Part shown: positions 1-8,139 of the stretch, piece after piece
Layout: each line of letters starts with the position of its first letter
Numbering within the stretch: the stretch's first letter is position 1
From: Comamonadaceae bacterium
GTDB taxonomy: Bacteria > Pseudomonadota > Gammaproteobacteria > Burkholderiales > Burkholderiaceae_C
NCBI GenBank assembly: GCA_947454355.1
Contig: CANGKR010000011.1
Span: forward strand, 1 to 32,105
Direction of reading: 5' to 3'
DNA: 32,105 bases
Notes under the pieces: generated by a model
Seen by the model: only the letters and a program-made list of their open reading frames with translations
Databases searched by the model: none
Told to the model about the DNA's origin: nothing
Translations under genes and position numbers: made by a program

Positions 1-879
1 ACCGCCAAACTGGACGTACTCGAAGGTATTCGTTGGAGCGCGGTGGAAGAGCTAAAGAAAAGCGCCCCTGCCCTCAAATGGAAACGCTCAGTCGACACCG
101 GTGGAACCTTTGTGGCGATGCGGGTCGACACCAAACCCTTTGACGATATCCGTGTTCGCCGAGCTTTGAACATGGCGGTGAACAAACAAGAGATCGTTCA
201 GCAGTACTACGCAGGCAATGCGGTCTTGTTCGGCTACCCAATGCACCCCGATTACACAGGGTACTTCGAAACCCTGGACCAAATGCCGATAGCCGCCCAA
301 GAGCTCTTCAAATACAACCCTGAAAAAGCCAAAGCCTTGCTGGCTGAAGCCGGTTTTCCGAAAGGCTTCAGCTTCAAAACGCAAGTGTGCTCATGCAGCC
401 CCGACCACATGGACCTGTTGCCCTTAGTGGCGGCCTACCTTGAGAAGGTCGGTGTGAAGATGGAAATCCAGCCGATGGAGTACGGCGCCTTTCTCTCAGC
501 CATGACCACCAAAACCAATGCGGCGGGTTACATGATGCGCAATGGGCACACCAACCCGACTACCAGCATCCGCAAGAGTTTTGTCACGAAGCAAACCTGG
601 AATCCTTCGCAATACAGCGATCCTGAGCTCGACAAGCGCATGGCTGCCACTTACCTGGAGCGAGATGACTCCAAGCGGCAAATGCTGATCAAACTGTTGA
701 CCCGCGACATTGTGGAAAAAGCGCCCTACATCTGGCTGCCCACCCCGATCAGCTACAGCGCCTGGTGGCCTTGGGTGAAAAATTACGATGGTGAGTTGCG
801 TGCGGGTGCAGAGCGACCTGGCCCCATCCATGCCCGCATGTGGGTGGACCAAACCATGAAGAAAAAAATGGGCAACTGA
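1..879 (+). CDS. Dipeptide/oligopeptide ABC transporter substrate-binding protein (C-terminal part)
   Basis: Periplasmic solute-binding protein of family 5 (SBP_bac_5; DppA/OppA/NikA class), which delivers peptides or similar solutes to an ABC importer. The reading frame is open from the first base, so the N terminus and signal peptide lie outside the window; about 292 codons are visible. Family features seen: the block FDDIRVRRALNMAVNKQEIV, the YNPEKAKALLAEAGFPKG block typical of this family, and a C-terminal region rich in Trp/Tyr/Pro. It ends 29 bases before two ATPase genes of the same transporter class, so it is the binding-protein end of one operon. The permease genes are not in the window and presumably lie upstream. 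The exact ligand cannot be read from the sequence. Confidence 0.9.
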   Translation, partial: TAKLDVLEGIRWSAVEELKKSAPALKWKRSVDTGGTFVAMRVDTKPFDDIRVRRALNMAVNKQEIVQQYYAGNAVLFGYPMHPDYTGYFETLDQMPIAAQELFKYNPEKAKALLAEAGFPKGFSFKTQVCSCSPDHMDLLPLVAAYLEKVGVKMEIQPMEYGAFLSAMTTKTNAAGYMMRNGHTNPTTSIRKSFVTKQTWNPSQYSDPELDKRMAATYLERDDSKRQMLIKLLTRDIVEKAPYIWLPTPISYSAWWPWVKNYDGELRAGAERPGPIHARMWVDQTMKKKMGN

Positions 880-908
880 TTCGAGAACCTCGTTTGTAAG
901 ACCGACCC

Positions 909-1880
909 ATGGCTCCACCCCTGCTCAGCGTCAGAAACCTGGTCACGCGTTTTCGCACCAGCCGTGGCGCCATCACGGCGGTCAACAACGTGTCCTTCGA
1001 TGTCGCTGCCGGTGAAACGGTGGCCATCGTGGGCGAATCTGGCTCAGGTAAAAGCGTGACGGCTTTGTCCATCTTGCGCCTGATTCCAGACCCACCAGGT
1101 CACATCGAGAGCGGCGAGATCCTCTTCAACGGGCAAGACCTCTTGAAGATGAGCGATGAAGACATACGGGCCGTGCGAGGCAACCGCATCGCCATGATTT
1201 TCCAGGAACCTATGAGCAGCATGAACCCCTCGCTCACGGTGGGCATGCAGGTGGGCGAACCTGTGCATTTGCACCGCCAAGCCCCTTGGGCGGTGGCACT
1301 GGAGAAAGCCCGAGAATTGCTGGGATGGGTGCGCATGTCGGACACCGCGTCGCGGGTCAATGCCTATCCGCACCAGTTTTCGGGCGGTATGCGCCAACGC
1401 GCCATGATCGCGATGGCTTTGGCCTGCGAGCCGCAATTGATCATTGCCGACGAACCCACCACCGCACTGGATGTGACGGTGCAAGCGCAGATTTTGGACC
1501 TGCTCAAGGATCTGGCCGATCGGTCCGGTTCGGCGCTGGTATTGATCACCCACGACCTCGGGGTCGTGGCGCGCTACGCCGACCGTGTGGTGGTGATGTA
1601 TGCCGGACGTGTGGTGGAGTCTGCGCCAGCGGCAGATTTGTATGCCCACCCGCGCCATCCTTACACACGCGGGTTGATGGCCTCGGTGCCTCGCTTGGAT
1701 GGCGACACCCACCAACGCCTGGTGCCGATCGAAGGGCAACCGCCAGATCTGGCCAACATGCATGCGGGTTGTGCCTTTGCACCGCGCTGCCAACAAGCCA
1801 CAGCAGCTTGTCGCCAGAGTGCACCCGATCTGCGTGAGTTGGATACCGGCCATCAGGTGGCCTGCTTTTTGGAAGTTTGA
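909..1880 (+). CDS. Oligopeptide/dipeptide ABC transporter ATP-binding protein (OppD/DppD type)
   Basis: Cytoplasmic ATPase of 323 residues, the normal size for OppD/DppD. Walker A is GESGSGKS at residues 42-49, the ABC signature FSGGMRQR starts at 157, Walker B ends IIADEP with D181/E182, and the switch histidine is H215 (LITHD). The C-terminal part (from about 230) carries the oligo_HPY extension, including [14 protein letters not shown] and a Cys-containing CAFAPRC stretch. It works as a heterodimer with the next gene, three bases downstream. Start ATG at 909 is the first in frame after the binding-protein gene; no strong ribosome-binding site is visible. Confidence 0.95.
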   Translation: MAPPLLSVRNLVTRFRTSRGAITAVNNVSFDVAAGETVAIVGESGSGKSVTALSILRLIPDPPGHIESGEILFNGQDLLKMSDEDIRAVRGNRIAMIFQEPMSSMNPSLTVGMQVGEPVHLHRQAPWAVALEKARELLGWVRMSDTASRVNAYPHQFSGGMRQRAMIAMALACEPQLIIADEPTTALDVTVQAQILDLLKDLADRSGSALVLITHDLGVVARYADRVVVMYAGRVVESAPAADLYAHPRHPYTRGLMASVPRLDGDTHQRLVPIEGQPPDLANMHAGCAFAPRCQQATAACRQSAPDLRELDTGHQVACFLEV

Positions 1881-1883
1881 ACC

Positions 1884-2861
1884 ATGGCCGAACCCTTGCT
1901 GCGCGTCCAAGACCTCAAGGTGCACTTTCCGGTGATGAAAGGTGTGCTGCTGAAAAAGCAAGTGGGCACGGTGCATGCGGTCGACGGCGTGTCTTTTGCG
2001 TTGGATCGCGGTGAAACCTTAGGTCTTGTCGGTGAAAGCGGTTGCGGCAAGTCCACCACCGGCCTGGCGGTGCTGCGCATGCAAGACGTCACGGCCGGTT
2101 CCATTGAATTTGAGGGTCAAGACATCACCCACCACGACAAGGCGCAGATGCGCCCGATCCGACAACGCTTGCAGATGGTCTACCAAGACCCCTACGGTTC
2201 GCTCAATCCACGCATGAAGGTCAAGGACATCATCGGTGAGCCGCTGGTGGTGCACGGCTTGGCCCCAAACCCTGCCGCCTATGACGATCGCATTGCCGAA
2301 TTGATGCGCACCGTGGGTTTGCTGCCCGACATGGCCGACCGGTACCCGCACGAATTTTCGGGCGGGCAACGTCAGCGCATTGGCATTGCGCGGGCCTTGG
2401 CCTTGGAGCCCAGCTTGATCATTTGCGACGAGCCGGTGTCTGCATTGGACGTATCCATTCAGGCTCAGGTGGTCAATGTGCTGCAAGAGCTGCAAGAGCG
2501 TTTGGGCTTGGCGTATTTGTTCATTGCGCACGACCTGTCGGTGGTGCGTCACCTCAGCCACCGCGTGGCCGTGATGTACCTCGGACGCATCGTCGAGATT
2601 GCCGATCGCGATGCGCTTTATAAAGCCCCGCTGCACCCCTACACACAGGCTCTGCTGTCTGCGGTGCCTGTGGCCGATCCGGTGGTAGAGCGTTCACGCC
2701 AACGCATTGTGGTGCAAGGCGAAGTGCCCAGTGCGCTGCACCCGCCATCGGGTTGTCGCTTCCATACCCGCTGCCCCATGGCCATGAACCAATGCAAAAC
2801 CGAAGACCCTGCCCTCAAGGACATGGGACAGGGCCGTTCGGTGGCCTGCCATTTGCATTGA
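1884..2861 (+). CDS. Oligopeptide/dipeptide ABC transporter ATP-binding protein (OppF/DppF type)
   Basis: Second ATPase of the peptide importer, 325 residues. Walker A GESGCGKS at residues 50-57, signature FSGGQRQR from 158, Walker B LIICDEP with D182/E183, and the oligo_HPY C-terminal region ([23 protein letters not shown]). The [11 protein letters not shown] block after the Q-loop is typical of OppF/DppF rather than OppD. Only three bases separate it from the upstream ATPase, so the two are cotranscribed and translationally linked. It is the last gene of the operon; no clear rho-independent terminator was found in the 26 bases before the convergent gene at 2888. Confidence 0.95.
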   Translation: MAEPLLRVQDLKVHFPVMKGVLLKKQVGTVHAVDGVSFALDRGETLGLVGESGCGKSTTGLAVLRMQDVTAGSIEFEGQDITHHDKAQMRPIRQRLQMVYQDPYGSLNPRMKVKDIIGEPLVVHGLAPNPAAYDDRIAELMRTVGLLPDMADRYPHEFSGGQRQRIGIARALALEPSLIICDEPVSALDVSIQAQVVNVLQELQERLGLAYLFIAHDLSVVRHLSHRVAVMYLGRIVEIADRDALYKAPLHPYTQALLSAVPVADPVVERSRQRIVVQGEVPSALHPPSGCRFHTRCPMAMNQCKTEDPALKDMGQGRSVACHLH

Positions 2862-2887
2862 AGAAGATCTTTAAGAATCAGTTGAAT

Positions 2888-3403
2888 TCAGTGTGGTCTG
2901 AACAGGCCCGGCGTGGGCTCATAGCATGCCAGTAAATCTGCGGGCGCTGAGGGCACTTGTGTCAGCAGATAGCGCCTGATCCATGGCCCGGGCCGCCAGG
3001 GGCCCACAGGACCGCTCCAGATGCCGCGGTCCTGTATTTGTAAATGTCCATGGTGATTCTTCAGCACGATGACAGCAGGTTCCAACTCAGGAAAAGTCAC
3101 TTCCGCCAAATACCAAGATCCTGATGACAACCACTGCACACCCTTGACCGCATGAGATTGGGGTGGGCTGTGCGCACGAATCGCCTCCAGCACGGCCGTG
3201 GGCATAGCATCGGAAGACACCTGCACCGGCTCGCAATGGCGGCTCCATCGGGTCATGGCATCCAGCACGGCGCCCCCGGCATCCCAGTGCTGTCCATCCA
3301 CGTTGAGGATATAACTGTGGTCCATGGGCTCCAAAGCCACATGGTTCAGCACCAGACCCACACTGGTCAATGCCAAAACCGACAGCGCCAGGGACTTCTT
3401 CAT
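2888..3403 (-). CDS. Hypothetical protein with N-terminal membrane anchor
   Basis: Not recognised. The 171-residue product begins MKK followed by a hydrophobic segment (about residues 4-24), either an uncleaved signal anchor or a signal peptide; the rest is soluble and would face the periplasm. It contains many Trp, His and Pro residues (for example IWSGPVGPWRPGPWIRRYL near 125-145) but no motif I can name. It lies 33 bases downstream of the Rrf2-type regulator on the same strand, so the two probably share a transcript. No Shine-Dalgarno sequence is obvious before the ATG. The frame is the only long one here consistent with local codon use. Confidence 0.6.
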   Translation of the reverse strand: MKKSLALSVLALTSVGLVLNHVALEPMDHSYILNVDGQHWDAGGAVLDAMTRWSRHCEPVQVSSDAMPTAVLEAIRAHSPPQSHAVKGVQWLSSGSWYLAEVTFPELEPAVIVLKNHHGHLQIQDRGIWSGPVGPWRPGPWIRRYLLTQVPSAPADLLACYEPTPGLFRPH

Positions 3404-3436
3404 GCTGTCAACGACACAACCCGCATTCGAGCCGCA

Positions 3437-3922
3437 TCAGGAATGCATGTGCAGTTGAAACACCGAATTGGGCGCATTGGGCACCCAGGCCGCCGCCATG
3501 GGCTTGAACTTGAATCGGTTGGTGTGATCTTCCACGGGCAGTTGGTGCGACAAAGGCTCGGCAAAATCAGCCAAGGTGAAGCCGCACAAAGTGGACTTGA
3601 CCACCTCTTGGAGACCGCGTTCGCAGACCAGCACGGGCGTGTCATGGCTGTCGCTGTGTGCAGAAGTGTCTTCTTCAAAAATGCGCGCAATATCCCAAAT
3701 GCGCACTTGGCCAATGTCGCCCAAGATTTTGTAGCCGCCGCCCGGACCGCGGAACGCACACACCACGCCGCGGGCTTTGAGCTGCCGCAGGATCATTTCG
3801 ATATAAGACACCGACAAGCCCAATGTTTTGGACAACTGGCCTGTTGAGCAACTGAGGTGGTGCTGCAACTTGGTGATGCAGACACAGATTTCGATCGCGT
3901 TCAAAGTCTTTTTATTCAGCAT
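3437..3922 (-). CDS. Rrf2 family transcriptional regulator
   Basis: Winged-helix DNA-binding protein of about 161 residues. The Rrf2 pattern is clear: a first helix (LNKKTLNAIEICVCITKL), the recognition region SVSYIEMILRQLKARGVV, and the wing hallmark FRGPGGGYKI. Family members sense Fe-S status, nitric oxide, redox state or cysteine metabolism. This one has cysteines, but not in a spacing that I can equate with the IscR or NsrR cluster ligands. Its C-terminal 30 residues (PVEDHTNRFKFKP onward) look like an extension. I chose ATG 3922 because AAGGAG lies five bases upstream; an ATG at 3946 is in frame but places that Shine-Dalgarno inside the gene. It is divergent from the MerR-type gene and shares its regulatory region. 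Confidence 0.88.
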   Translation of the reverse strand: MLNKKTLNAIEICVCITKLQHHLSCSTGQLSKTLGLSVSYIEMILRQLKARGVVCAFRGPGGGYKILGDIGQVRIWDIARIFEEDTSAHSDSHDTPVLVCERGLQEVVKSTLCGFTLADFAEPLSHQLPVEDHTNRFKFKPMAAAWVPNAPNSVFQLHMHS

Positions 3923-3947
3923 GAGCACTCCTTGGTTGATTTGCATT

Positions 3948-3978
3948 TTGCAATCAACACCTACTCAAAGGCTATAAT
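3948..3978 (+). promoter_or_regulatory. Candidate promoter with 19-bp spacer for the MerR-type gene
   Basis: TTGCAA (3948-3953) and TATAAT (3973-3978) are separated by 19 bp. Most sigma-70 promoters have 17 bp; 19-20 bp is the hallmark of promoters controlled by MerR-family proteins. The gene 62 bases downstream encodes such a protein, so autoregulation is likely. One copy of the direct repeat ACCTACTCAA lies inside the spacer. Promoter activity is inferred, not shown. Confidence 0.55.
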
Positions 3979-4030
3979 TTAATGAAAATATGCTGAAATT
4001 CAGCAATTAACCTACTCAATACCTACTCAA
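3959..4030 (+). repeat. Three direct repeats of ACCTACTCAA (candidate MerR/CarH-type operator)
   Basis: Exact copies of ACCTACTCAA start at 3959, 4010 and 4021. The last two are 11 bp apart (one helical turn) and the first lies in the spacer of the candidate promoter. CarH-type light regulators bind tandem 11-bp direct repeats; the remembered core nTnnACAn matches CTACTCAA at three of its four fixed positions. The repeats end 10 bases before the start codon of the MerR-type gene. Confidence 0.6.
3991..4005. promoter_or_regulatory. Inverted repeat in the Rrf2/MerR divergent region
   Basis: TGCTGAA-A-TTCAGCA is a perfect inverted repeat with 7-bp arms and a 1-base centre. It lies between the two divergent regulator genes and downstream of the candidate TATAAT. 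It could be the operator of the Rrf2-type protein, which as a dimer would bind a dyad rather than direct repeats. Assignment to either regulator is inference. Confidence 0.4.
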
Positions 4031-4040
4031 AAGATGGCTT

Positions 4041-5024
4041 ATGTCCAACCCTCAGCACTTGAACGACGGTCGTTTCCGCATCGGTGCGGTCTCCAAAATC
4101 ACGGGCATCCCGGTGTCCACCTTGCGGATTTGGGAGACGCGGTACGGTGCTTTTCGCCCGATCAAATCGCAAGGGCAACAACGCTTGTATGCAGAACAAG
4201 ACGTCTCCAAAGCCCTGCTGATCAAGCAACTCACTCAGTCGGGGCATGCCATTGGCACCGTGGCGCATCTGGATGGAGAAGCGCTTCGCAGCTTGATCAG
4301 TCAAAGTCAACCGCTGATGGCCGCACGCCCATCAGGTGAACCTGTGGCCATGGCGGTGGTCGGCTTGACGCTGGCCAATCGGCTGGAATCGAAGACCTTC
4401 ACACAAGCGCAACCCGAGCGTTTCTTTCAAATTACCGATGTGTGGAGCGATTTGGCCGACGCTCACCAAGGCGTGTTGTCAGGGCAGCCCAAAGTCTTGA
4501 TGGTGAAAGTCAACAGCCTGCAACCAGATGTCCATGCCCGCATTTTGGAGTTGATCCGCCGTTTTCAATTCGAGCAAACCATGGTGCTTTACCACTTCGC
4601 GCCAGAATCGGTGGTGCAGGCCATGAAGCATTCCGGACTGACCGTCAGGCGCGAACCCTTGTCGGACATGGAGCTGAGCGAACTGCTGCAATCGGTGCTG
4701 TTTGTTGACCATTCGCGTGCGCAAGAATTTGGCACCAGCGGCAAAGTGATCACCAGACGCAAATACTCCGACGCCGTGCTGCATCGGGTGGCCGGTATCT
4801 CCACCAATGTGTTGTGCGAATGCCCGCGTCATGTGGCTGAACTGATCTCGCAGTTGTGCAGTTTTGAAGACTACAGCCAGGAGTGCCTGAACAAGAATGC
4901 AGAAGACGCACACCTGCATGCCTACTTGCGCTCGATCTCCGGCTCTGCCCGAGAGCTCTTTGAAAATGCCCTCGAAAAAATCGCCCAGCACGAAGGTATC
5001 GATTTGCTCAAGGCGACTTCATGA
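4041..5024 (+). CDS. MerR family (LitR/CarH-like) transcriptional regulator
   Basis: A 327-residue regulator. Residues 11-75 form a MerR winged helix (FRIGAVSKITGIPVSTLRIW, then WETRYGAFRP and QQRLYAEQDV). The pattern WETRYG is typical of the LitR/CarH branch, whose members often control photolyase, carotenoid and other light-response genes. The middle and C-terminal parts (about 100-220) resemble a Rossmann-type sensor, but I do not see the cobalamin motif DxHxxG (nearest is DVHARI at 163-168). It may therefore be one of the B12-independent members that partner with a light sensor. The C-terminal block VLCECPRHVAELI with further Cys and His residues could bind a metal. Its stop overlaps the next start (ATGA). 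Probably autoregulated through the upstream direct repeats. Confidence 0.85.
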   Translation: MSNPQHLNDGRFRIGAVSKITGIPVSTLRIWETRYGAFRPIKSQGQQRLYAEQDVSKALLIKQLTQSGHAIGTVAHLDGEALRSLISQSQPLMAARPSGEPVAMAVVGLTLANRLESKTFTQAQPERFFQITDVWSDLADAHQGVLSGQPKVLMVKVNSLQPDVHARILELIRRFQFEQTMVLYHFAPESVVQAMKHSGLTVRREPLSDMELSELLQSVLFVDHSRAQEFGTSGKVITRRKYSDAVLHRVAGISTNVLCECPRHVAELISQLCSFEDYSQECLNKNAEDAHLHAYLRSISGSARELFENALEKIAQHEGIDLLKATS

Positions 5025-5215
5025 AACAGGGCTTCAAGGGCAACAAGCAATCTCTGCCCAGCAAGCCCTGCGCTGCTTGCGGACGTGAAATGACATGGCG
5101 AAAAGCCTGGGCGAAAAATTGGGAGCAAGTGCTTTACTGCTCAGACCGCTGCAGGAAATACAAATCTGGCCCAGAACTGGCCCAAGGCGCGTCCCCCAAA
5201 ACCCGAGCAAGCTGA
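5021..5215 (+). CDS. DUF2256 zinc-ribbon protein
   Basis: A 64-residue basic protein with a four-cysteine zinc-ribbon pattern: C17-x2-C20 in CAACGREMTWRK, and C40-x3-C44 in LYCSDRCRKYK. This is the DUF2256 signature. The family has no proven function but is very often found beside cryptochrome/photolyase genes and LitR-type MerR regulators. Here the photolyase is missing and only the regulator is adjacent, with a 4-base ATGA overlap that implies translational coupling. The product is probably cytoplasmic. The tail after residue 48 is low in structure. Confidence 0.82.
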   Translation: MKQGFKGNKQSLPSKPCAACGREMTWRKAWAKNWEQVLYCSDRCRKYKSGPELAQGASPKTRAS

Positions 5216-5309
5216 GGGCAACAAAGGTTCTAGAACTCGGGTTTACACGCTACACAAGCCTGAGTCAGAAAGCCAAGATGAATATCCCTTCACCCCCCTA
5301 GGAGACATC

Positions 5310-5621
5310 ATGGCTTCAGTTGCATTGCAAATCGTATCCAAACCCCTGCCAGGCGCAGACACAGGCAAGATCATGTCCAACATGAAGGACGCCGCCAATT
5401 TGTGGCGCAGCGCTGGCGCTGTGGTGAAGGTCTACACCGTATCCGTCGGAGAAATCGGCAACATGGTTTTTGCAGCCCAGTGGGACAGCTATGAGGCTTA
5501 CGGCAAAAGCCTGGACAAAATGGTCGGTGAGCAGTCGATTCAGGCACTGATGACCCAGATCAACGGCTCTGGCACCGTCGAGTGGGTGCGAAGCAATCTG
5601 GCCAGAGAACTGCCGATTTGA
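5310..5621 (+). CDS. Small conserved-looking protein, function unknown
   Basis: A 103-residue protein with a strong Shine-Dalgarno (TAGGAGA, six to seven bases before ATG), so translation is very likely. It has no signal peptide or membrane segment. Its pattern (LQIVSKPLPGADTGKIMSNM, then VKVYTVSVGEIGNMVFAAQW and DSYEAYGKSLDKM) suggests one ferredoxin-like alpha+beta unit, as in dimeric alpha/beta-barrel (NIPSNAP/EthD-like) proteins; this is a fold guess only. It lies 94 bases after the DUF2256 gene and is followed by a hairpin that may end its transcript. Confidence 0.7.
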   Translation: MASVALQIVSKPLPGADTGKIMSNMKDAANLWRSAGAVVKVYTVSVGEIGNMVFAAQWDSYEAYGKSLDKMVGEQSIQALMTQINGSGTVEWVRSNLARELPI

Positions 5622-5636
5622 AAACTCAAGGTGTTC

Positions 5637-5658
5637 CCCTCTCGATAGACCGAGAGGG
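5637..5658 (+). terminator. Hairpin, possible terminator
   Basis: CCCTCTCG and CGAGAGGG form a perfect 8-bp stem around a 6-base loop, 16 bases after the stop codon of the 103-residue gene. Only TTTG follows, so the U-tract is short and termination may be weak. Confidence 0.5.
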
Positions 5659-5740
5659 TTTGCAAGATCCACTGTGGCTTTGGCTGTTCTTTTACACTTG
5701 GGTCTTGAAATGCGTGTAACTTGAACGGCACGCCCTCCCC

Positions 5741-5829
5741 GTCTTGACAATGTGGCAAGACATGCTTGATGACATGACAATTCCAACGAGTTAAATGTCT
5801 TGGTAAATTTTCGTTCAATCCCAATTGAA
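5741..5829. promoter_or_regulatory. Inverted repeats upstream of the aldehyde dehydrogenase
   Basis: GTCTTG (5741-5746) and CAAGAC (5756-5761) form a dyad with 9-base spacing that includes a TTGACA-like -35 (5744-5749). A second dyad, TTCAAT-CCCA-ATTGAA (5814-5829), ends 12 bases before the aldehyde dehydrogenase start codon, where no Shine-Dalgarno is visible. GTCTTG also occurs at 5702 and 5786. These may be operators, or structures that affect translation of the gene. No regulator can be assigned. Confidence 0.3.
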
Positions 5830-5841
5830 TGAATAACCACC

Positions 5842-7275
5842 ATGAACAAAATGTTGATCGGCTCGCAATGGGTGAGCGCCAAAGATGGTAGAACGCTGGA
5901 AGTTGTTGCCCCATCTGACGGGCAAGTCTTTGACCACATTCCACGAGGTACAGCACAAGATGTGGACAGTGCCGTGACGGCAGCGCGTGCCGCACTCTCA
6001 GGTGCTTGGGGCCAATTGAATGCCACCGAACGTGGCCGCATCATGACGGCCATCAGTCTGAGCGTCCTGGCGCATGAAGAAGAACTGGCGCAACTGGAAG
6101 CCCGCGATACCGGCAAGCCCCTGACCACTGCTCGCAACGACATCAAAGTGTTGGCAAGGTATTTCGAATTTTATGCAGGAGGTACCGACAAATTACACGG
6201 CGAGACCATCCCCTTCCTCAACGGCTACCAAGTCAGCATGCTGCGTGAGCCACTAGGGGTGACTGCACACATCATTCCATGGAATTATCCGGCTCAAATG
6301 CTGGGCCGCACCTTGGCCCCTGCCCTGGCCATGGGCAACGCCACCGTGCTCAAGCCTGCCGAAGACACCAGTCTTTCCGCATTGCGGTTTGCCAAACTGG
6401 CGCTGCAAGCCGGTTTGCCAGCCGGTGCGCTGAACATCGTCACAGGCTTGGGCGAAGAAGTGGGCGCCGCCTTGGCCGCGCACCCAGGCATTGACTTGAT
6501 TTCTTTCACCGGGTCCAACGAAGTCGGCACCTTGGTGCAACAAGCCGCTGCCCGCAATGCCGTCAAGTGTGTGTTGGAACTGGGAGGCAAGTCACCTCAA
6601 ATTGTCTTTGAAGATGTGGACATCGATCGCGCTGTACCGATCATCGTGCGTGCGATCGTTCAGAACGCGGGTCAAACCTGCACGGCGGGCAGTCGTTTGC
6701 TGGTGCAGAAATCCATTTACGACAAGTTTGTGCAGCGCGTCGCCGAGGAATTTTCCAAAGTCCGAGCAGGCACCCCTGAGATGGACTTGGACTGTGGTCC
6801 TTTGATGAATTCGGCTCAATTGAAACGGGTGCAGGCTTACATCGCGCAAGCGAAAGCACAAGGTATTGCGGTCATCGCGCAAGGGCAGATCGCCGACGGT
6901 GCGCCTGAAGAAGGTTATTTTGTACCGCCTGTTTTTTTTGGTCCCGTACCGCGAGATGCAGAACTGGCCAAAGAAGAAGTCTTTGGGCCTGTCCTGGCGG
7001 CCTTGCCATTTGAAGATGAAGCTGATGCAATTGCTCTGGCTAACGGCACAGACTATGGCTTGCTCGCAGCCGTCTGGACAGAAAATGCTGGATGTCTGCT
7101 GCGTGTGGCCAAGGCCGTCAAGGCCGGACAAGTCTTCATGAACTGCTATGGCGCAGGCGGAGGTGTGGAACTGCCCTTTGGGGGTACCAAGCGCAGTGGG
7201 CATGGGCGTGAAAAAGGCTTGTTGGCATTGGAAGAAGTCAGTAGCACCAAGACGTTGGTGCATTACCACGGATAA
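5842..7275 (+). CDS. NAD(P)-dependent aldehyde dehydrogenase
   Basis: Full-length ALDH superfamily enzyme (477 residues) that oxidises an aldehyde to a carboxylic acid in the cytoplasm. Catalytic elements are all present: N148 (IIPWNYP), K171 (LKPAED), the NAD-binding SFTGSNEVGT (221-230), E246 (LELGGKSP), C280 (NAGQTCTAGSR) and the late EEVFGPV motif. It looks closest to the betaine-aldehyde/gamma-aminobutyraldehyde dehydrogenase group, but substrate cannot be fixed. It is a single-gene unit facing, and convergent with, the catabolic operon that ends at 7303. It could oxidise an aldehyde made by that island, or be unrelated. The start lacks a clear Shine-Dalgarno; ATG 5842 gives a normal family N terminus. 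Confidence 0.93.
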   Translation: MNKMLIGSQWVSAKDGRTLEVVAPSDGQVFDHIPRGTAQDVDSAVTAARAALSGAWGQLNATERGRIMTAISLSVLAHEEELAQLEARDTGKPLTTARNDIKVLARYFEFYAGGTDKLHGETIPFLNGYQVSMLREPLGVTAHIIPWNYPAQMLGRTLAPALAMGNATVLKPAEDTSLSALRFAKLALQAGLPAGALNIVTGLGEEVGAALAAHPGIDLISFTGSNEVGTLVQQAAARNAVKCVLELGGKSPQIVFEDVDIDRAVPIIVRAIVQNAGQTCTAGSRLLVQKSIYDKFVQRVAEEFSKVRAGTPEMDLDCGPLMNSAQLKRVQAYIAQAKAQGIAVIAQGQIADGAPEEGYFVPPVFFGPVPRDAELAKEEVFGPVLAALPFEDEADAIALANGTDYGLLAAVWTENAGCLLRVAKAVKAGQVFMNCYGAGGGVELPFGGTKRSGHGREKGLLALEEVSSTKTLVHYHG

Positions 7276-7302
7276 CCAAGAAGGCACACCACTGGATGCG
7301 CT

Positions 7303-8139
7303 TCAACGCGCTCTGGCCAGTAACCTTTGGGCCTGCAGCACGACAGGCGCGTCGATCATCTCCCCTCGTAACTGCATGGCTGCCCCGCCAGAAGCGCTCA
7401 TGGCCGAGACCACTGACTGCGCCCAGAGCAACTCCTTTTCAGTCGGTTGAAATGCCGCGTGGACAGCAGGCACTTGACGCGGATGAATACACAACTTGCC
7501 GCCCATGCCAAAACGCAACGCACGTTCGGTATCCTCTCTCCATGAGGACTCGTCTTCGATGGAGACACTGACACCATCAACGGCACTGGCCAGATACGCC
7601 GCCCGAGAATGCACAGCGACTGCAAACCGCAAAGAATTCAGCTCGGCTTGGTCTCGCGAGCACGTCATGCCGGTATCCGAAAGAAAATCGATGTGTCCCA
7701 CCACCAAACGACAGACATGGGCAGCATTGGCGATGTGTTGCAAAGCCAGGTAACCCTTGGCACTTTCGATGATCGGCAGCAAAACTGCCTGGGGTAAGTG
7801 TTGGGCCAACGAACGCAAACCAAGTTCCGACTCACATTTGGGAACCATCAGTCCCGCCAGGGGCACGCCTGTCAAAGCCATCAAGTCAGATGAACCCTCA
7901 TCAGATTCAGGCGAATTGCATCTCACCACGATGCAAGCTTTGCCAGTCAACATCGGCAGGGCTCGAATAACCGATTGGCGAGCATCGTCTTTTGCGGACA
8001 AAGGCACACTGTCTTCCAGATCGAGCACCACTGCGTCTGCTCCACTGTCGATGGCTTTCTGGAATCGCTCTGGTCGATTACCTGGCACGAACAACAATGA
8101 CCGTGCAAGGGCCAAAGGGGACGACAGGTTCGCACTCAT
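7303..8139 (-). CDS. CitE-like CoA-ester lyase (HpcH/HpaI aldolase superfamily)
   Basis: A 278-residue member of the citrate-lyase-beta/malyl-CoA-lyase family, which cleaves 3-hydroxyacyl-CoA esters such as malyl- or citramalyl-CoA into an acyl-CoA and a 2-oxo acid. Seen: the start SLLFVPGNRPERFQKA, the strand VVLDLEDSV (D40, E42), VVRCN with R73, PKCES (100-104), and the metal-binding pair E125 (LPIIES) and D151 (GHIDFLSD). It is the last gene of a four-gene operon; its ATG directly follows the upstream TGA (TGAATG). The two CaiB-type CoA-transferases in the island would provide its CoA-ester substrate. Whether it really uses CoA or acts as a plain aldolase is not decided by the sequence. 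Confidence 0.88.
   Translation of the reverse strand: MSANLSSPLALARSLLFVPGNRPERFQKAIDSGADAVVLDLEDSVPLSAKDDARQSVIRALPMLTGKACIVVRCNSPESDEGSSDLMALTGVPLAGLMVPKCESELGLRSLAQHLPQAVLLPIIESAKGYLALQHIANAAHVCRLVVGHIDFLSDTGMTCSRDQAELNSLRFAVAVHSRAAYLASAVDGVSVSIEDESSWREDTERALRFGMGGKLCIHPRQVPAVHAAFQPTEKELLWAQSVVSAMSASGGAAMQLRGEMIDAPVVLQAQRLLARAR

Noticed and set aside
1044-1976. A 310-codon open frame on the minus strand
   Set aside because: Antisense to the OppD-type ATPase; composition is typical of a shadow frame in GC-rich DNA.
3152-3847. A 231-codon open frame on the plus strand
   Set aside because: Antisense to the Rrf2 regulator and the small membrane-anchored protein; no motif and no Shine-Dalgarno.
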